IMG/VR virus record: IMGVR_UViG_3300042518_000793
Span: 1 to 51,123 of that record
Source: a virus
DNA length: 51,123 nt
Reading direction: 5' to 3' (one strand)
The notes beneath the pieces were generated by a model. That model had not been told where the DNA came from. It saw nothing but the letters and a program-made list of their open reading frames with translations, and made no database searches. The translations under genes were made by a program, and so were the position numbers. Each line of letters begins with the position of its first letter. Position 1 is the stretch's first letter. Below, piece by piece: positions 13,266 through 19,633 of this stretch.

Positions 13266-13493
13266 ATGGTCCACAGTCTCTACAAGGTCGTTTCGCTGCT
13301 CGGGGAGTCCGAGGAGCTTGCGCCCACTGCCGATGAAGCAGCCCTGCAACACGTCCGCGCCGGGCGTCCGCTCACCCGAACGACGGTCACCGTCAACCGC
13401 GAAGGCGTCACGCTCGCCTTCCGCGTCGAGCCGACGCTGGATTACCGCGCGTTCTCCCTGCCGGTGCCCGGCTGCTTCGAGGCCCGCCAATGA
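13266..13493 (+). CDS. Hypothetical protein, 75 aa
   Basis: First gene of the rightward recombination operon, with GAGGAGG upstream. It contains TADEAALQHVRAG followed by beta strands (TRTTVTVNREGVTLAFRVE) and ends LPVPGCFEARQ. No family is recognised. Coupled by ATGA to the next gene. Being first in the operon, a regulatory or anti-host role is possible but unsupported. Confidence 0.7.
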   Translation: MVHSLYKVVSLLGESEELAPTADEAALQHVRAGRPLTRTTVTVNREGVTLAFRVEPTLDYRAFSLPVPGCFEARQ

Positions 13494-13708
13494 CCGCCGC
13501 CGAGAGGTTCAAGGCGTGCCCCATCGCGGACCGCGAAGCGCCCATTATGGCGCTCGAACGCGAAGCCCGCAGCCTCACCGCGAAGGCGCTTGCCTGCCGA
13601 GACCACGGCGCGGACGCCATCGCGGACATTGCAGTGGGCCAACAAACCGCCGTGCTTGCGGCGCTCGAAGTGCTCCGCGCGCTTCACAAGGAGGCCACCA
13701 ATGGCTGA
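13490..13708 (+). CDS. Hypothetical helical protein, 72 aa
   Basis: Short all-helical protein: MTAAERFKACPIADREAPIM, then EREARSLTAKALACRDHGAD and a final helix VAALEVLRALHKEATNG-like. Overlaps the exonuclease start at 13701 by eight bases, so the two are likely coupled and may act together. Its size and charge would suit a small nuclease accessory, which is inference from position. Confidence 0.65.
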   Translation: MTAAERFKACPIADREAPIMALEREARSLTAKALACRDHGADAIADIAVGQQTAVLAALEVLRALHKEATNG

Positions 13709-14780
13709 CCTCGCCAACTGGCACGACGTACGCGGCACCGTGACCACCGCAAGCAACATCGCCGCGCTCGCCAAGCTCAGCAAGTGGGAGACCCCATGGT
13801 CGCTCTACATGCGCCGCAAGGGCCTACTCCCGCCCGTCGAAGAGACGGAGGCGATGTGGTTTGGCACCGCCTTGGAGCCCGTCATCATGGCGCGGCTTGC
13901 GGTGGTTCTCGACTGCCCCGTGGTCAGATGGGAGGACTTCGCTCGCGGCAACGCCATCAGCGAACAACACCTCTTCGACATGGGCACCGTCATCGTGCAG
14001 ACGGACCGCTGCCCCGTGCTCATCAACGAGCGCCTCGGCACCGGAGGCACCCCCGACGGCGTGGCCTACATCGACGGCCAATGGTGGCTCGTCGAGTGCA
14101 AAACCGTGGGCTACCAAGCCCATTGCGCGTGGGCCAAGTCGGACGGTGAAGCGACCTTCGACGGACTCAAGCCCCCGCAGCGCGAGCTTCCCGATGGCTA
14201 CGTCACGCAACCGACCGTCTACTGCGGCCTTCTCGGACTCGCGGGCATCGTGGTCCCGGTCCTCGTGGCGGGGCAACACCTCGACGTGTACCGCGTAGAG
14301 TTCGACAGGGACCTGTTCGATGCGCTCTGCGTGCTCTCGCAGGAGGCAGCGCAGGCCGATGAGCCGCCCGAGTTCGACCCCTACAAGGACGGCGAGCGCG
14401 TGGGCCAGTGGGCTGCGATGATGCCCGCCACCGAGACCGTGACCATCGACGACCCGGAGTTCGTGACGCTCGCTCGCGAAGCCGACGCCTTCCACCAGCT
14501 TGCGAAGCGCGCCAAGGAAGAAAGCGACGCCCGCCGCGCCGCGCTCCTGCACCGCATGGTCGAGGCCGGTATCGCCAAAGCCACGGTGCCGGGCGTCGGT
14601 AAGGTGTCCGTCACCACCCTGAAGGCCGTCCCGGAGCGCACCGTGACCCAGAAGGCCCGCGCCGCGACCTGTTACGCCCGTATCGCTCTCGGCAAGGACA
14701 CCGAGACCGCAACCGCCATCGTGGCCGCGTCCGAGCAGGTTCGGGTGTTGGCCTTGAGTGACAAGGAGACCGAGGAATGA
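13701..14780 (+). CDS. YqaJ/lambda-Exo-like recombination exonuclease
   Basis: A 359-residue protein of the PD-(D/E)XK superfamily. GTPDGVAYIDGQWWLVECKT (residues ~116-135) supplies Asp-119, Glu-132 and Lys-134 of the active site. Upstream, WFGTALEP (residues 53-60) has the conserved Glu in the GTA-LEP motif of YqaJ-type enzymes. It would degrade one strand from double-stranded ends, leaving single-stranded tails for the annealase encoded at 15519. The C-terminal third is helical and charged, without recognised motifs. Preceded by AAGGAGG; an in-frame extension to 13590 overlaps the previous gene and is rejected. Confidence 0.88.
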   Translation: MADLANWHDVRGTVTTASNIAALAKLSKWETPWSLYMRRKGLLPPVEETEAMWFGTALEPVIMARLAVVLDCPVVRWEDFARGNAISEQHLFDMGTVIVQTDRCPVLINERLGTGGTPDGVAYIDGQWWLVECKTVGYQAHCAWAKSDGEATFDGLKPPQRELPDGYVTQPTVYCGLLGLAGIVVPVLVAGQHLDVYRVEFDRDLFDALCVLSQEAAQADEPPEFDPYKDGERVGQWAAMMPATETVTIDDPEFVTLAREADAFHQLAKRAKEESDARRAALLHRMVEAGIAKATVPGVGKVSVTTLKAVPERTVTQKARAATCYARIALGKDTETATAIVAASEQVRVLALSDKETEE

Positions 14781-15214
14781 AGCTGCTACGAACCTACCAC
14801 CCGGGCGGCGACCCCAAGGGATACTTCGACCCCGTCGTTCGGGCTGACTACGGAGTAACCCGCATCGCAGACTTTGGCGGTCCTCGCTTTGTCGTGGACG
14901 TCTACACGGGCGACGGGCCGCGCCAACAACTGTCCCCGCCGTTCGCCACCGAAGCCGAAGCCCTCACCGAACTCGACCGCATCGCCGCGCTCATCAGCGG
15001 GGAGGCTGCGCCCGTGCCGTCGTTCGGGTGGGTTCCGGGACCGCCGCCCGATGACGGCAAGTGGTATCTCGTCCGCTACGACGACGAGCCTACGCCGGGT
15101 GTCGCCCGATTCAGTTCAGGTCAAGCCGAGTACGTTGACGACGCCGGTCAAAGCTACGGCGGCAACCTCATCACCCACCACAACCCCACGCCCATCAGCC
15201 TGGAGATTTCATGA
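14777..15214 (+). CDS. Hypothetical protein, 145 aa
   Basis: Lies between exonuclease and annealase, coupled to both neighbours by ATGA. The first half is beta-rich (RIADFGGPRFVVDVYTGDGP) with a helix ATEAEALTELDRIAALISG. The second contains a Pro-rich link and another beta block (KWYLVRYDDEPTPGVARFSS). The two halves look like two small beta domains joined by a linker. No known recombination partner domain is recognised. Confidence 0.7.
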   Translation: MKLLRTYHPGGDPKGYFDPVVRADYGVTRIADFGGPRFVVDVYTGDGPRQQLSPPFATEAEALTELDRIAALISGEAAPVPSFGWVPGPPPDDGKWYLVRYDDEPTPGVARFSSGQAEYVDDAGQSYGGNLITHHNPTPISLEIS

Positions 15215-15522
15215 GCAACGACACCGCCATCATCATCCAGTCCGTCGAAGGGCGCTTGTGCGTCGTGACCATCGGCGCTGACATCGCAGCGGTCGCCGCC
15301 ATGCTGAACCGCGAGGAGGTCATCGGCCAAGTTGCGTCGGTGCTTTACGAGGGCAAGCCCAACTACCGCGACCGCGTGCCGAACCAAAACAACGACCACC
15401 ACCTCAGCGACGCCACCCGCCTAGAGTCGATTCTCGAAAGCATCGAAGACGCCAAGCGCATTGTGATTGCGCTCCGTAACCAGCACCTCAACGAAGTCAT
15501 TCGCTCCAAGGAGGCCCCATGA
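15211..15522 (+). CDS. Hypothetical protein, 103 aa
   Basis: Starts AIIIQSVEGRLCVVTIGADI (beta), followed by helices and a polar centre rich in Asn, Asp and His (DRVPNQNNDHHLSDATRLES). It ends in a long helix ESIEDAKRIVIALRNQHLNE. Sits directly upstream of the annealase and overlaps it by ATGA, with GGAGG-like sequence at its end serving that gene. Function unknown. Confidence 0.7.
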   Translation: MSNDTAIIIQSVEGRLCVVTIGADIAAVAAMLNREEVIGQVASVLYEGKPNYRDRVPNQNNDHHLSDATRLESILESIEDAKRIVIALRNQHLNEVIRSKEAP

Positions 15523-16313
15523 CCACCGAGACCGCCATTCAATCCACCAGCGCTTTCAACTCCTCCGAGGGCTTCGAGCTTCTTCAGCGCGTCGGCAACA
15601 TGTTCGCGAAGAGCGAGCTTGTGCCCCAGCACCTCCGGGGCAAACCCGCAGACTGCATCATCGCGGTGCAGCTCGCGCACGAGATGGGCCTTGCGCCGCT
15701 CTCCGTGCTCCAGAACATCTACATGGTCAGCGGCAAGGCGGGATGGTCCGCTCAGTTCCTCATCGCCCGCGCCAATGCGTCGGGGGTCTTTGACGACTCG
15801 GGCATTGACTGGGAGATCACGGGCAGGGGCGCTGACCTCGAAGTAACGGCCTTCGCCACCAAGCGCGCGGGAAGTCGCCGCGTCGAGTACACGGTGAGCT
15901 ACGCCATGGCCAAGGCCGAAGGATGGACGAAGAACGCCAAGTACCAGACGATGCCCGAGCTGATGTGTCGCTACCGTGCCGCGACCACCCTCATCGGGCT
16001 CTACTGCCCCGAGGTCAAGTTCGGTCTTGGCGTGCGCGAAGAACTGGAGGACATCGCCGTGTCCACTCCGCCCGCCCAGACGTCGCGCATCAAGGACCGT
16101 GTCCTTGCCGCCGCCCGCCACCAGCCCGAGCCCGCCGACGTCATCGACGAGCCCGCCGTGGAACCCAAGACCGCCGCGCGAGTCAAGGCGACGGACGACA
16201 TTCGCGACGGCACCATGGAACCCGGCGAGGCCGTGGCGTACCTCGTCGGTGCGGGGTTCACCGAGGGTGAGGCTAACCGCGTCGTCGAGGCGGCATTGGA
16301 AGGTGACGCGTGA
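15519..16313 (+). CDS. RecT-like single-strand annealing protein
   Basis: A 264-residue protein whose core resembles RecT-family annealases: FELLQRVGNMFAKSELVPQH, PADCIIAVQLAHEMGLAPLS, VLQNIYMVSGKAGWSAQFLI, then a beta-rich segment and ELMCRYRAATTLIGLYCPEV. These proteins coat single strands left by the partner exonuclease and anneal them to complementary DNA. Residues ~175-215 are a Pro/Ala-rich linker. A small helical C-terminal domain follows (MEPGEAVAYLVGAGFTEGEA), possibly a protein-binding module. The exonuclease lies 740 bases upstream. Confidence 0.82.
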   Translation: MTTETAIQSTSAFNSSEGFELLQRVGNMFAKSELVPQHLRGKPADCIIAVQLAHEMGLAPLSVLQNIYMVSGKAGWSAQFLIARANASGVFDDSGIDWEITGRGADLEVTAFATKRAGSRRVEYTVSYAMAKAEGWTKNAKYQTMPELMCRYRAATTLIGLYCPEVKFGLGVREELEDIAVSTPPAQTSRIKDRVLAAARHQPEPADVIDEPAVEPKTAARVKATDDIRDGTMEPGEAVAYLVGAGFTEGEANRVVEAALEGDA

Positions 16314-16486
16314 CACCCTGGACCCGCATCGAAGACCCCCGCCAAAGCCCGCCCGAGGTCGATCAGTGCGACGAGTGCGGGTGGGTCAAGGCGACCAACC
16401 CCAACTGCCCCGAGTGTCTCCGCGTCGCTGCTATCCGGGAGGATGCGGAGACCGACCCTGAGGGACCGCGACGGAGGCGAGAATGA
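16310..16486 (+). CDS. Zinc-ribbon-like small protein, 58 aa
   Basis: GTG start overlaps the annealase stop (GTGA). After a short N terminus (MTPWTRIEDPRQSPPEVDQ) comes CDECGWVKATNPNCPEC, two CxxC pairs 10 residues apart, expected to bind one zinc ion. The tail is charged (EDAETDPEGPRRRRE). Such zinc ribbons bind nucleic acids or proteins. Its direct coupling to the annealase suggests a role in the recombination complex, which is inference. Confidence 0.7.
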   Translation: MTPWTRIEDPRQSPPEVDQCDECGWVKATNPNCPECLRVAAIREDAETDPEGPRRRRE

Positions 16487-16593
16487 CCGCAGCCGACGTT
16501 GTGCTCTACGGGCTGGCATACATTGCGGCTCCCTTCATCGTCGGGGCTGCCGTTGGCTTCGGCGCTTGTTGGGTCGCAGACAAACTCCACTGA
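16483..16593 (+). CDS. Small single-span membrane protein, 36 aa
   Basis: A short frame coupled to the zinc-ribbon gene by ATGA (16483-16486), with GGAGGCGAG upstream. Almost the whole peptide is one hydrophobic helix (VVLYGLAYIAAPFIVGAAVG, residues ~6-25) ending CWVADKLH. It ends the rightward operon just before a strong stem-loop. It resembles in kind, not in sequence, the 38-residue membrane peptide at 4265. Function unknown. Confidence 0.6.
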   Translation: MTAADVVLYGLAYIAAPFIVGAAVGFGACWVADKLH

Positions 16594-16598
16594 CCCTC

Positions 16599-16653
16599 GC
16601 CACCTCACCGCCGTGGACTCTTCTCGGTTCCTCACTACGCGCGGTGGGGTGGC
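16599..16653. terminator. Long stem-loop between convergent operons
   Basis: GCCACCTCACCGC (16599-16611) and GCGGTGGGGTGGC (16641-16653) pair over 13 bp with one mismatch, separated by a 29-base loop, and are followed on the plus strand by TCTTT. It lies where the rightward recombination operon meets the leftward late operon. The right arm is inside the last codons of the gene at 16635. It probably terminates the rightward transcript and may also act on the leftward one. Confidence 0.55.
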
Positions 16654-17000
16654 TCTTTCCAACGCTCCCGCTCCCGCTTCTCCACCGCCAGCAGCGCATA
16701 TCCCGCGATGTCGCGCCACGGGCTTTCTCCGAAGGCGTCCCGGTCGCTGGCAATCCTGAACAGCTTGTCGAGCACGCGGATCACGGCGAGCGCGTCGCCC
16801 ATCTGCGCAAGCGGAATCCCGTTCGGGTAGAGGATGGCCATGACTTCGCCCGACCGCTCGAACGAGTCACCGTAGGCGGCGTTCTTTTCCGCGACGGTGG
16901 CGGCGATGGACCGGGCGATGTCGTCCCAATTGCGGGTCAGGGCCGGCGCGGGCTTCCAGTCCGCTGCGCGAGTCGTCGCCGTGCCGTCCCACCCTCTCAT
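16635..17000 (-). CDS. Nmad1/DUF1599-like protein
   Basis: A 121-residue helical protein with the pattern EKNAAYGDSFERSG, then AQMGDALAVIRVLDKLFRIA and ESPWRDIAGYALLAVEKRE. The KN..YG.SF...G and DK..R....W.DIAGYALL segments match the Nmad1/DUF1599 family, linked by comparative genomics to modified-nucleotide pathways of phages. I chose the ATG at 17000 (GAGG five bases upstream); an ATG at 17015 is possible. It is the last gene of the late leftward operon. Whether it acts on nucleotides here is untested. Confidence 0.65.
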   Translation of the reverse strand: MRGWDGTATTRAADWKPAPALTRNWDDIARSIAATVAEKNAAYGDSFERSGEVMAILYPNGIPLAQMGDALAVIRVLDKLFRIASDRDAFGESPWRDIAGYALLAVEKRERERWKEPPHRA

Positions 17001-17007
17001 GGCGTCC

Positions 17008-17250
17008 TCACCCATTGGCCTTGTCCTGCACCCCGCGAAGGTCGCTCACGATGGCCCCGCCCTGCTCTCGGCGGTCTTCAAGGACAATGCCGGGTGCGGT
17101 GATGTGGACTTCGCGCACGGCGTCACGGATGGCGGGAAACAGGTACTCCTCGACCAGTGCCAGCGAGAACGCAAGGCGCTGATTGCCTTCGTTCGCGACA
17201 CGCTCACGGGCGTACTTGATGGCAAGGCCCGCGATGGCTTCGGGGGTCAC
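17008..17250 (-). CDS. Hypothetical protein, 80 aa
   Basis: GTG at 17250 overlaps the stop of the lipoprotein gene (GTGA); an ATG at 17298 would overlap that gene by 52 bases. The product begins MTPEAIAGLAIKYARERVAN, is helical through LALVEEYLFPAIRDAVREVH and ends in a beta strand and charged tail. No family recognised. Position between a lipoprotein and the Nmad1-like gene gives no clear clue. Confidence 0.6.
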   Translation of the reverse strand: MTPEAIAGLAIKYARERVANEGNQRLAFSLALVEEYLFPAIRDAVREVHITAPGIVLEDRREQGGAIVSDLRGVQDKANG

Positions 17251-17402
17251 GGCTTCACCGGATGCGTGATGGTGACGGACTTCCCATTCGACGGGCACTT
17301 GACCACCGTGCGGGTGTCTTCAAGCGTCACGGTGGCGGGGACCGGGCACGTCCATGAGACGGTGGTGCAACCGGTCAACAGGAGGATGGCAACGATTCGC
17401 AT
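17247..17402 (-). CDS. Small lipoprotein, 51 aa
   Basis: Starts MRIVAILLLTGC, a short signal peptide ending in a lipobox (LLTGC, Cys-12), so the mature protein is predicted to be lipid-anchored. The rest is beta-rich with three more cysteines (TVSWTCPVPATVTLEDTRTV, KCPSNGKSVTITHPVKP). Size and lipid anchor recall outer-membrane spanin subunits, but it lacks the usual Pro-rich segment. It lies in the lysis end of the late operon, overlapping its upstream neighbour by 28 bases. Confidence 0.65.
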   Translation of the reverse strand: MRIVAILLLTGCTTVSWTCPVPATVTLEDTRTVVKCPSNGKSVTITHPVKP

Positions 17403-17605
17403 GAGTGCTCCAGTGCCGTCTCTACGGCGTCGAGTTGAGTTGTGCCGGTTGCTACCACGACCCCACCGCACCACACCTCGAACTCTCCGGGAATCCCGGA
17501 TGGTTCGACGGAGCACGGTGCGCCCATTCGCGCGGTCAACTTGGCAAGTTTGGCCGAGACCTCAAACGCGGGCGACCATGAGGGGTGGTCTACGAGGCCG
17601 CGCAC
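17375..17605 (-). CDS. Hypothetical protein, 76 aa
   Basis: The GTG at 17605 is preceded by AAGGAG with an 8-base gap and lies inside the end of the 17590 gene; this is a better start than the internal ATG (MGAPCSVEP). The protein has EVSAKLAKLTARMGAPCSVE, then a beta region GEFEVWCGGVVVATGTTQLD and a final helix AVETALEHSCESLP. The T..DAVETA end again fits the strand-then-helix plan. Function unknown. Confidence 0.55.
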   Translation of the reverse strand: MRGLVDHPSWSPAFEVSAKLAKLTARMGAPCSVEPSGIPGEFEVWCGGVVVATGTTQLDAVETALEHSCESLPSSC

Positions 17606-17715
17606 TTGGCCCGCTCCTTCGCCCGCGCCACGAACTTGCGGAAGTACGCCGGCCAGTGCAGGTCGCACGGCGGGACGGTGGTCCAATCGAGGTGGGTTTT
17701 GCAGGGGCAGGTCAT
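17590..17715 (-). CDS. Small Cys-containing protein, 41 aa
   Basis: A short frame starting by ATGA overlap with the gene at 17712-17969. Sequence MTCPCKTHLDWTTVPPCDLH, then WPAYFRKFVARAKERAKCAA. It has five cysteines, the first two as CPC, and a basic C-terminal helix. It may bind a metal. Its end overlaps the next gene by 16 bases and contains that gene's ribosome binding site, which supports its being translated. Confidence 0.55.
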   Translation of the reverse strand: MTCPCKTHLDWTTVPPCDLHWPAYFRKFVARAKERAKCAAS

Positions 17716-17969
17716 TCGCTCTTCTCCAGTGACGCGAGCCACTTGCCGAGCGCCTTCCGCTGGTCAATGGTCACGCCGGTCGCCGCCTCCACCTCATCCA
17801 TGGTCGCGCTCGGGTCGTTCTTCGCGTAGGCCCACGCGCGGCGGGCGTCGTCGACTTGCTTATCGGCGCTCTTCAGTGCGTCCGCGATCTTCTCTTGGAT
17901 GGCACGTAGCCGCGCCTGCTCCTGGATCGCGTTGCACATCACGAAGTCAGCGGCTTGTTCGGGGGTCAC
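17712..17969 (-). CDS. Hypothetical helical protein, 85 aa
   Basis: GTG start at 17969 overlaps the holin-candidate stop (GTGA). Predicted all-helical: TPEQAADFVMCNAIQEQARL, then a long charged helix and TMDEVEAATGVTIDQRKALG near the C terminus. The in-frame region further upstream has no coding character and is left out. Function unknown; position in the lysis cluster is the only clue. Confidence 0.65.
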   Translation of the reverse strand: MTPEQAADFVMCNAIQEQARLRAIQEKIADALKSADKQVDDARRAWAYAKNDPSATMDEVEAATGVTIDQRKALGKWLASLEKSE

Positions 17970-18313
17970 AGCCGCTCGTCCGTGTCGCCGGTCTTCGTCT
18001 CGGCTTTGGGTCGGTAGAAGTCCGCAACCGGACCCATGTAGCCGTGTTTCAGGTAGTCGTCGGCGGACGTCGGGAGTGGTCGCGGCTCCTCGCGCACCGG
18101 AGCAATCTCCACCGGCTGCGGCACCGGCCCCGCCTGCCGAAGCACGCGCGTGATGATGCCGATGCACAGAAGCACCGGCCCCGGCCACGACTGCCCGGTG
18201 AGCACGCCCGCCTCGACAAGCGCAGTCAGCACCGCGCCCGCCGTGGTCACGATGTCGGAGAAAATCAGGGTCTTCGAGACCCCGCCAGATCGTCGTTGGT
18301 AGAGCTTGCGCAT
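17966..18313 (-). CDS. Holin candidate, 115 aa
   Basis: The ATG at 18313 begins MRKLYQRRSGG, a basic N terminus, followed by two hydrophobic segments (IVTTAGAVLTALVEAGVL, residues ~20-37, and GPVLLCIGIITRVLRQ, ~43-58). A long Pro/charged cytoplasmic-type tail follows (PVPQPVEIAPVREEPRPLP and on). Two close spans in a lysis cluster fit a class II holin that would release the endolysin. An ATG at 18340 is an alternative start. A degenerate copy of the 23-bp operator lies immediately upstream at 18344-18366, so transcription could begin very near this start codon. Confidence 0.55.
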   Translation of the reverse strand: MRKLYQRRSGGVSKTLIFSDIVTTAGAVLTALVEAGVLTGQSWPGPVLLCIGIITRVLRQAGPVPQPVEIAPVREEPRPLPTSADDYLKHGYMGPVADFYRPKAETKTGDTDERL

Positions 18314-18343
18314 GCAGCTAGGTTGCCCCGCGCACGGCATCGC

Positions 18344-18366
18344 GTCAACGTTGGAATGTTGTTGCT
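18344..18366. promoter_or_regulatory. Degenerate third copy of the 23-bp operator
   Basis: 18 of 23 positions match the copies at 3946 and 13196: GTCAACGTTG and GTTGTTG are kept, the centre reads GAAT instead of TTTT, and the right-hand GAC end is lost. The left arm still supplies a leftward TTGACG -35 box (18348-18343) pointing at the holin candidate. The rightward -35 is destroyed, which fits a site needed in one direction only. It overlaps the stop codon of the 18345 gene. Confidence 0.5.
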
Positions 18367-18743
18367 ACCGCTTCTCGCGAGCCGCAGAGGACGTGCCCCG
18401 AATGGCCCACGGGAACGCCCCGGCACTCCGCGCTCAACAGTGGCTCCGCGTACTCATCGACGCACGCCCGCGCGCAGTCGCCAGTCAGCGCGCCCCACTC
18501 GTGGACCATCTGGCCGGTGCCCGCCACGACCGCAAGCGCCCACCCGTCGCCACCGATGAAATCGACCGCCGCGTGGAGTGCCTCGCCCTGCAATTCGGAT
18601 TCGAGGTTGTGAACCCTCGCGAGCATCGATTCGGTGTCTTCGTCGATGCGCTCAATGGCCGCGTTGATTCGGTCGAGGTTCGGAGTGGGAAGGTCCGACG
18701 CGCACGCCGTCTCGGAGTAGCCCTGTTCGCACCCGACAAGCAT
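18345..18743 (-). CDS. Cys-rich protein, possible outer-membrane spanin-like partner
   Basis: A 132-residue protein starting by TGATG overlap with the 18743-18985 gene (MLVGCEQGYSETACASDLPT). Reading the same frame further upstream gives GILAALMLVGC, a lipobox-like run, but no usual start codon lies before it, so a lipid anchor remains unproven. The centre (LDRINAAIERIDEDTESMLARV) is a coiled coil; the C-terminal half has several cysteines and a Gly/Trp-rich domain. The pairing with a preceding single-span coiled-coil protein resembles a two-component spanin. A secreted, disulphide-bonded protein is an alternative. Confidence 0.5.
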   Translation of the reverse strand: MLVGCEQGYSETACASDLPTPNLDRINAAIERIDEDTESMLARVHNLESELQGEALHAAVDFIGGDGWALAVVAGTGQMVHEWGALTGDCARACVDEYAEPLLSAECRGVPVGHSGHVLCGSREAVATTFQR

Positions 18744-18985
18744 CAGCGCGGCGAGGATTCCATGCGCCCCTCCAGACGGGACAGGCGCGTGTCCACGTTC
18801 GCCACCTTGTCGGCCACCTTCTCGATCTGACCCGCGATGGGACCGAGCTTGGCGTCCATCCCCGTCACCGCGCTCGCAAGCTGGTTCTGCGTCACGAGGT
18901 CCCGGCTCAGCGCCCACGTCGTTGCGACCGCCCCGACCAGCAGCGACGTGACCACGCCCACCGTCAGTTTCGCGTTTGAAAGCAT
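18743..18985 (-). CDS. Single-span coiled-coil protein (i-spanin- or holin-like)
   Basis: An 80-residue protein: MLSNAKLTVGVVTSLLVGAV with one hydrophobic span (residues ~7-26), then an amphipathic coiled coil (LASAVTGMDAKLGPIAGQIE and KVADKVANVDTRLSRLEGRM). N-terminal anchor plus periplasmic coiled coil is the plan of inner-membrane spanins, although it is short for one; pinholin-like or lysis-timing roles are alternatives. GAGGTGGTG provides the ribosome binding site. Its last codons are used as the start of the next gene. Confidence 0.6.
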   Translation of the reverse strand: MLSNAKLTVGVVTSLLVGAVATTWALSRDLVTQNQLASAVTGMDAKLGPIAGQIEKVADKVANVDTRLSRLEGRMESSPR

Positions 18986-19115
18986 CCATCACCACCTCTC
19001 CCCCGTGCAGGGGGTCACGGCACACGAGACAACACCGGACCGCAGTCCGAATCTCTCTCGCATGTCGCCACCCCGTACACGTTATCACCCTCCCGTGGTT
19101 TTCCCTAGAGCGGCG
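18986..19115 (-). promoter_or_regulatory. Non-coding gap with two hairpins upstream of the lysis genes
   Basis: This 130-base gap between the 19116 gene and the lysis cluster holds two short perfect hairpins: CCCCC-GTGCA-GGGGG (19000-19014) and CGGAC-CGCA-GTCCG (19036-19049). Neither is followed by a T-run. They may mark partial termination or mRNA processing before the lysis genes. I do not see a convincing promoter, though one is plausible here. Confidence 0.4.
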
Positions 19116-19631
19116 TCAGCGGGTCGGCTTCACGTAGAACCGGAGATTGACGGACGCATCACAGGAGTTCGCGCCCGCCACGAGCCGAAACACGGTCGAT
19201 GCGTCTGACTTAAGCATGCGCTCTGCCGTAAAGCTTGATTGAGCCAGGATGGTCCCCGTCGTGATCTGACGCGTGTGAATCGTCGTGCCACCCGTGTAGG
19301 TTAGCGGCGTCGCGGGAACGCCGGCCTTGCACGTAATGCCCGACGTCGTGGCGCTGTTCCGATTCGCGTTGTAGATGGTCGCTGCCGTGCCCGCCGCGAG
19401 GCTCGTTACATCCTCCACAATGGTCAGCGCTGCGATCTTCTCCGACGCAATGTCGAACATGACGTGAGGCACCACCCCCGCCGGGACCGTCAACGCGACT
19501 TCCATGGCTTCGGTCGAGGCCAACGTTGCGCGCAGCGACACGTCGAACACTTGGCCCTCATGGACCGCTTCGTGTGTCGAGTCGAGCGTGGGAGAGTAGG
19601 GGTTGGCGTAGGGTCCGCGATAGAGAGGCAT
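19116..19631 (-). CDS. Predicted virion protein, 171 aa, beta-rich
   Basis: Begins MPLYRGPYANPYSPTLDSTH and continues HEGQVFDVSLRATLASTEAM, then beta strands rich in Thr, Val and Ala to a final SCDASVNLRFYVKP. The composition and the late-operon position between the cell-wall hydrolase and the lysis genes suggest a capsid-decorating or tail-associated protein. I do not recognise the family with confidence. AAGGAGCC precedes the ATG. Confidence 0.65.
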   Translation of the reverse strand: MPLYRGPYANPYSPTLDSTHEAVHEGQVFDVSLRATLASTEAMEVALTVPAGVVPHVMFDIASEKIAALTIVEDVTSLAAGTAATIYNANRNSATTSGITCKAGVPATPLTYTGGTTIHTRQITTGTILAQSSFTAERMLKSDASTVFRLVAGANSCDASVNLRFYVKPTR

Positions 19632-19633
19632 GG

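Noticed and set aside
18345-18743. Firm call as outer-membrane lipoprotein spanin
   Set aside because: The lipobox-like residues lie upstream of the only usable start codon, so lipidation is not supported from sequence alone.
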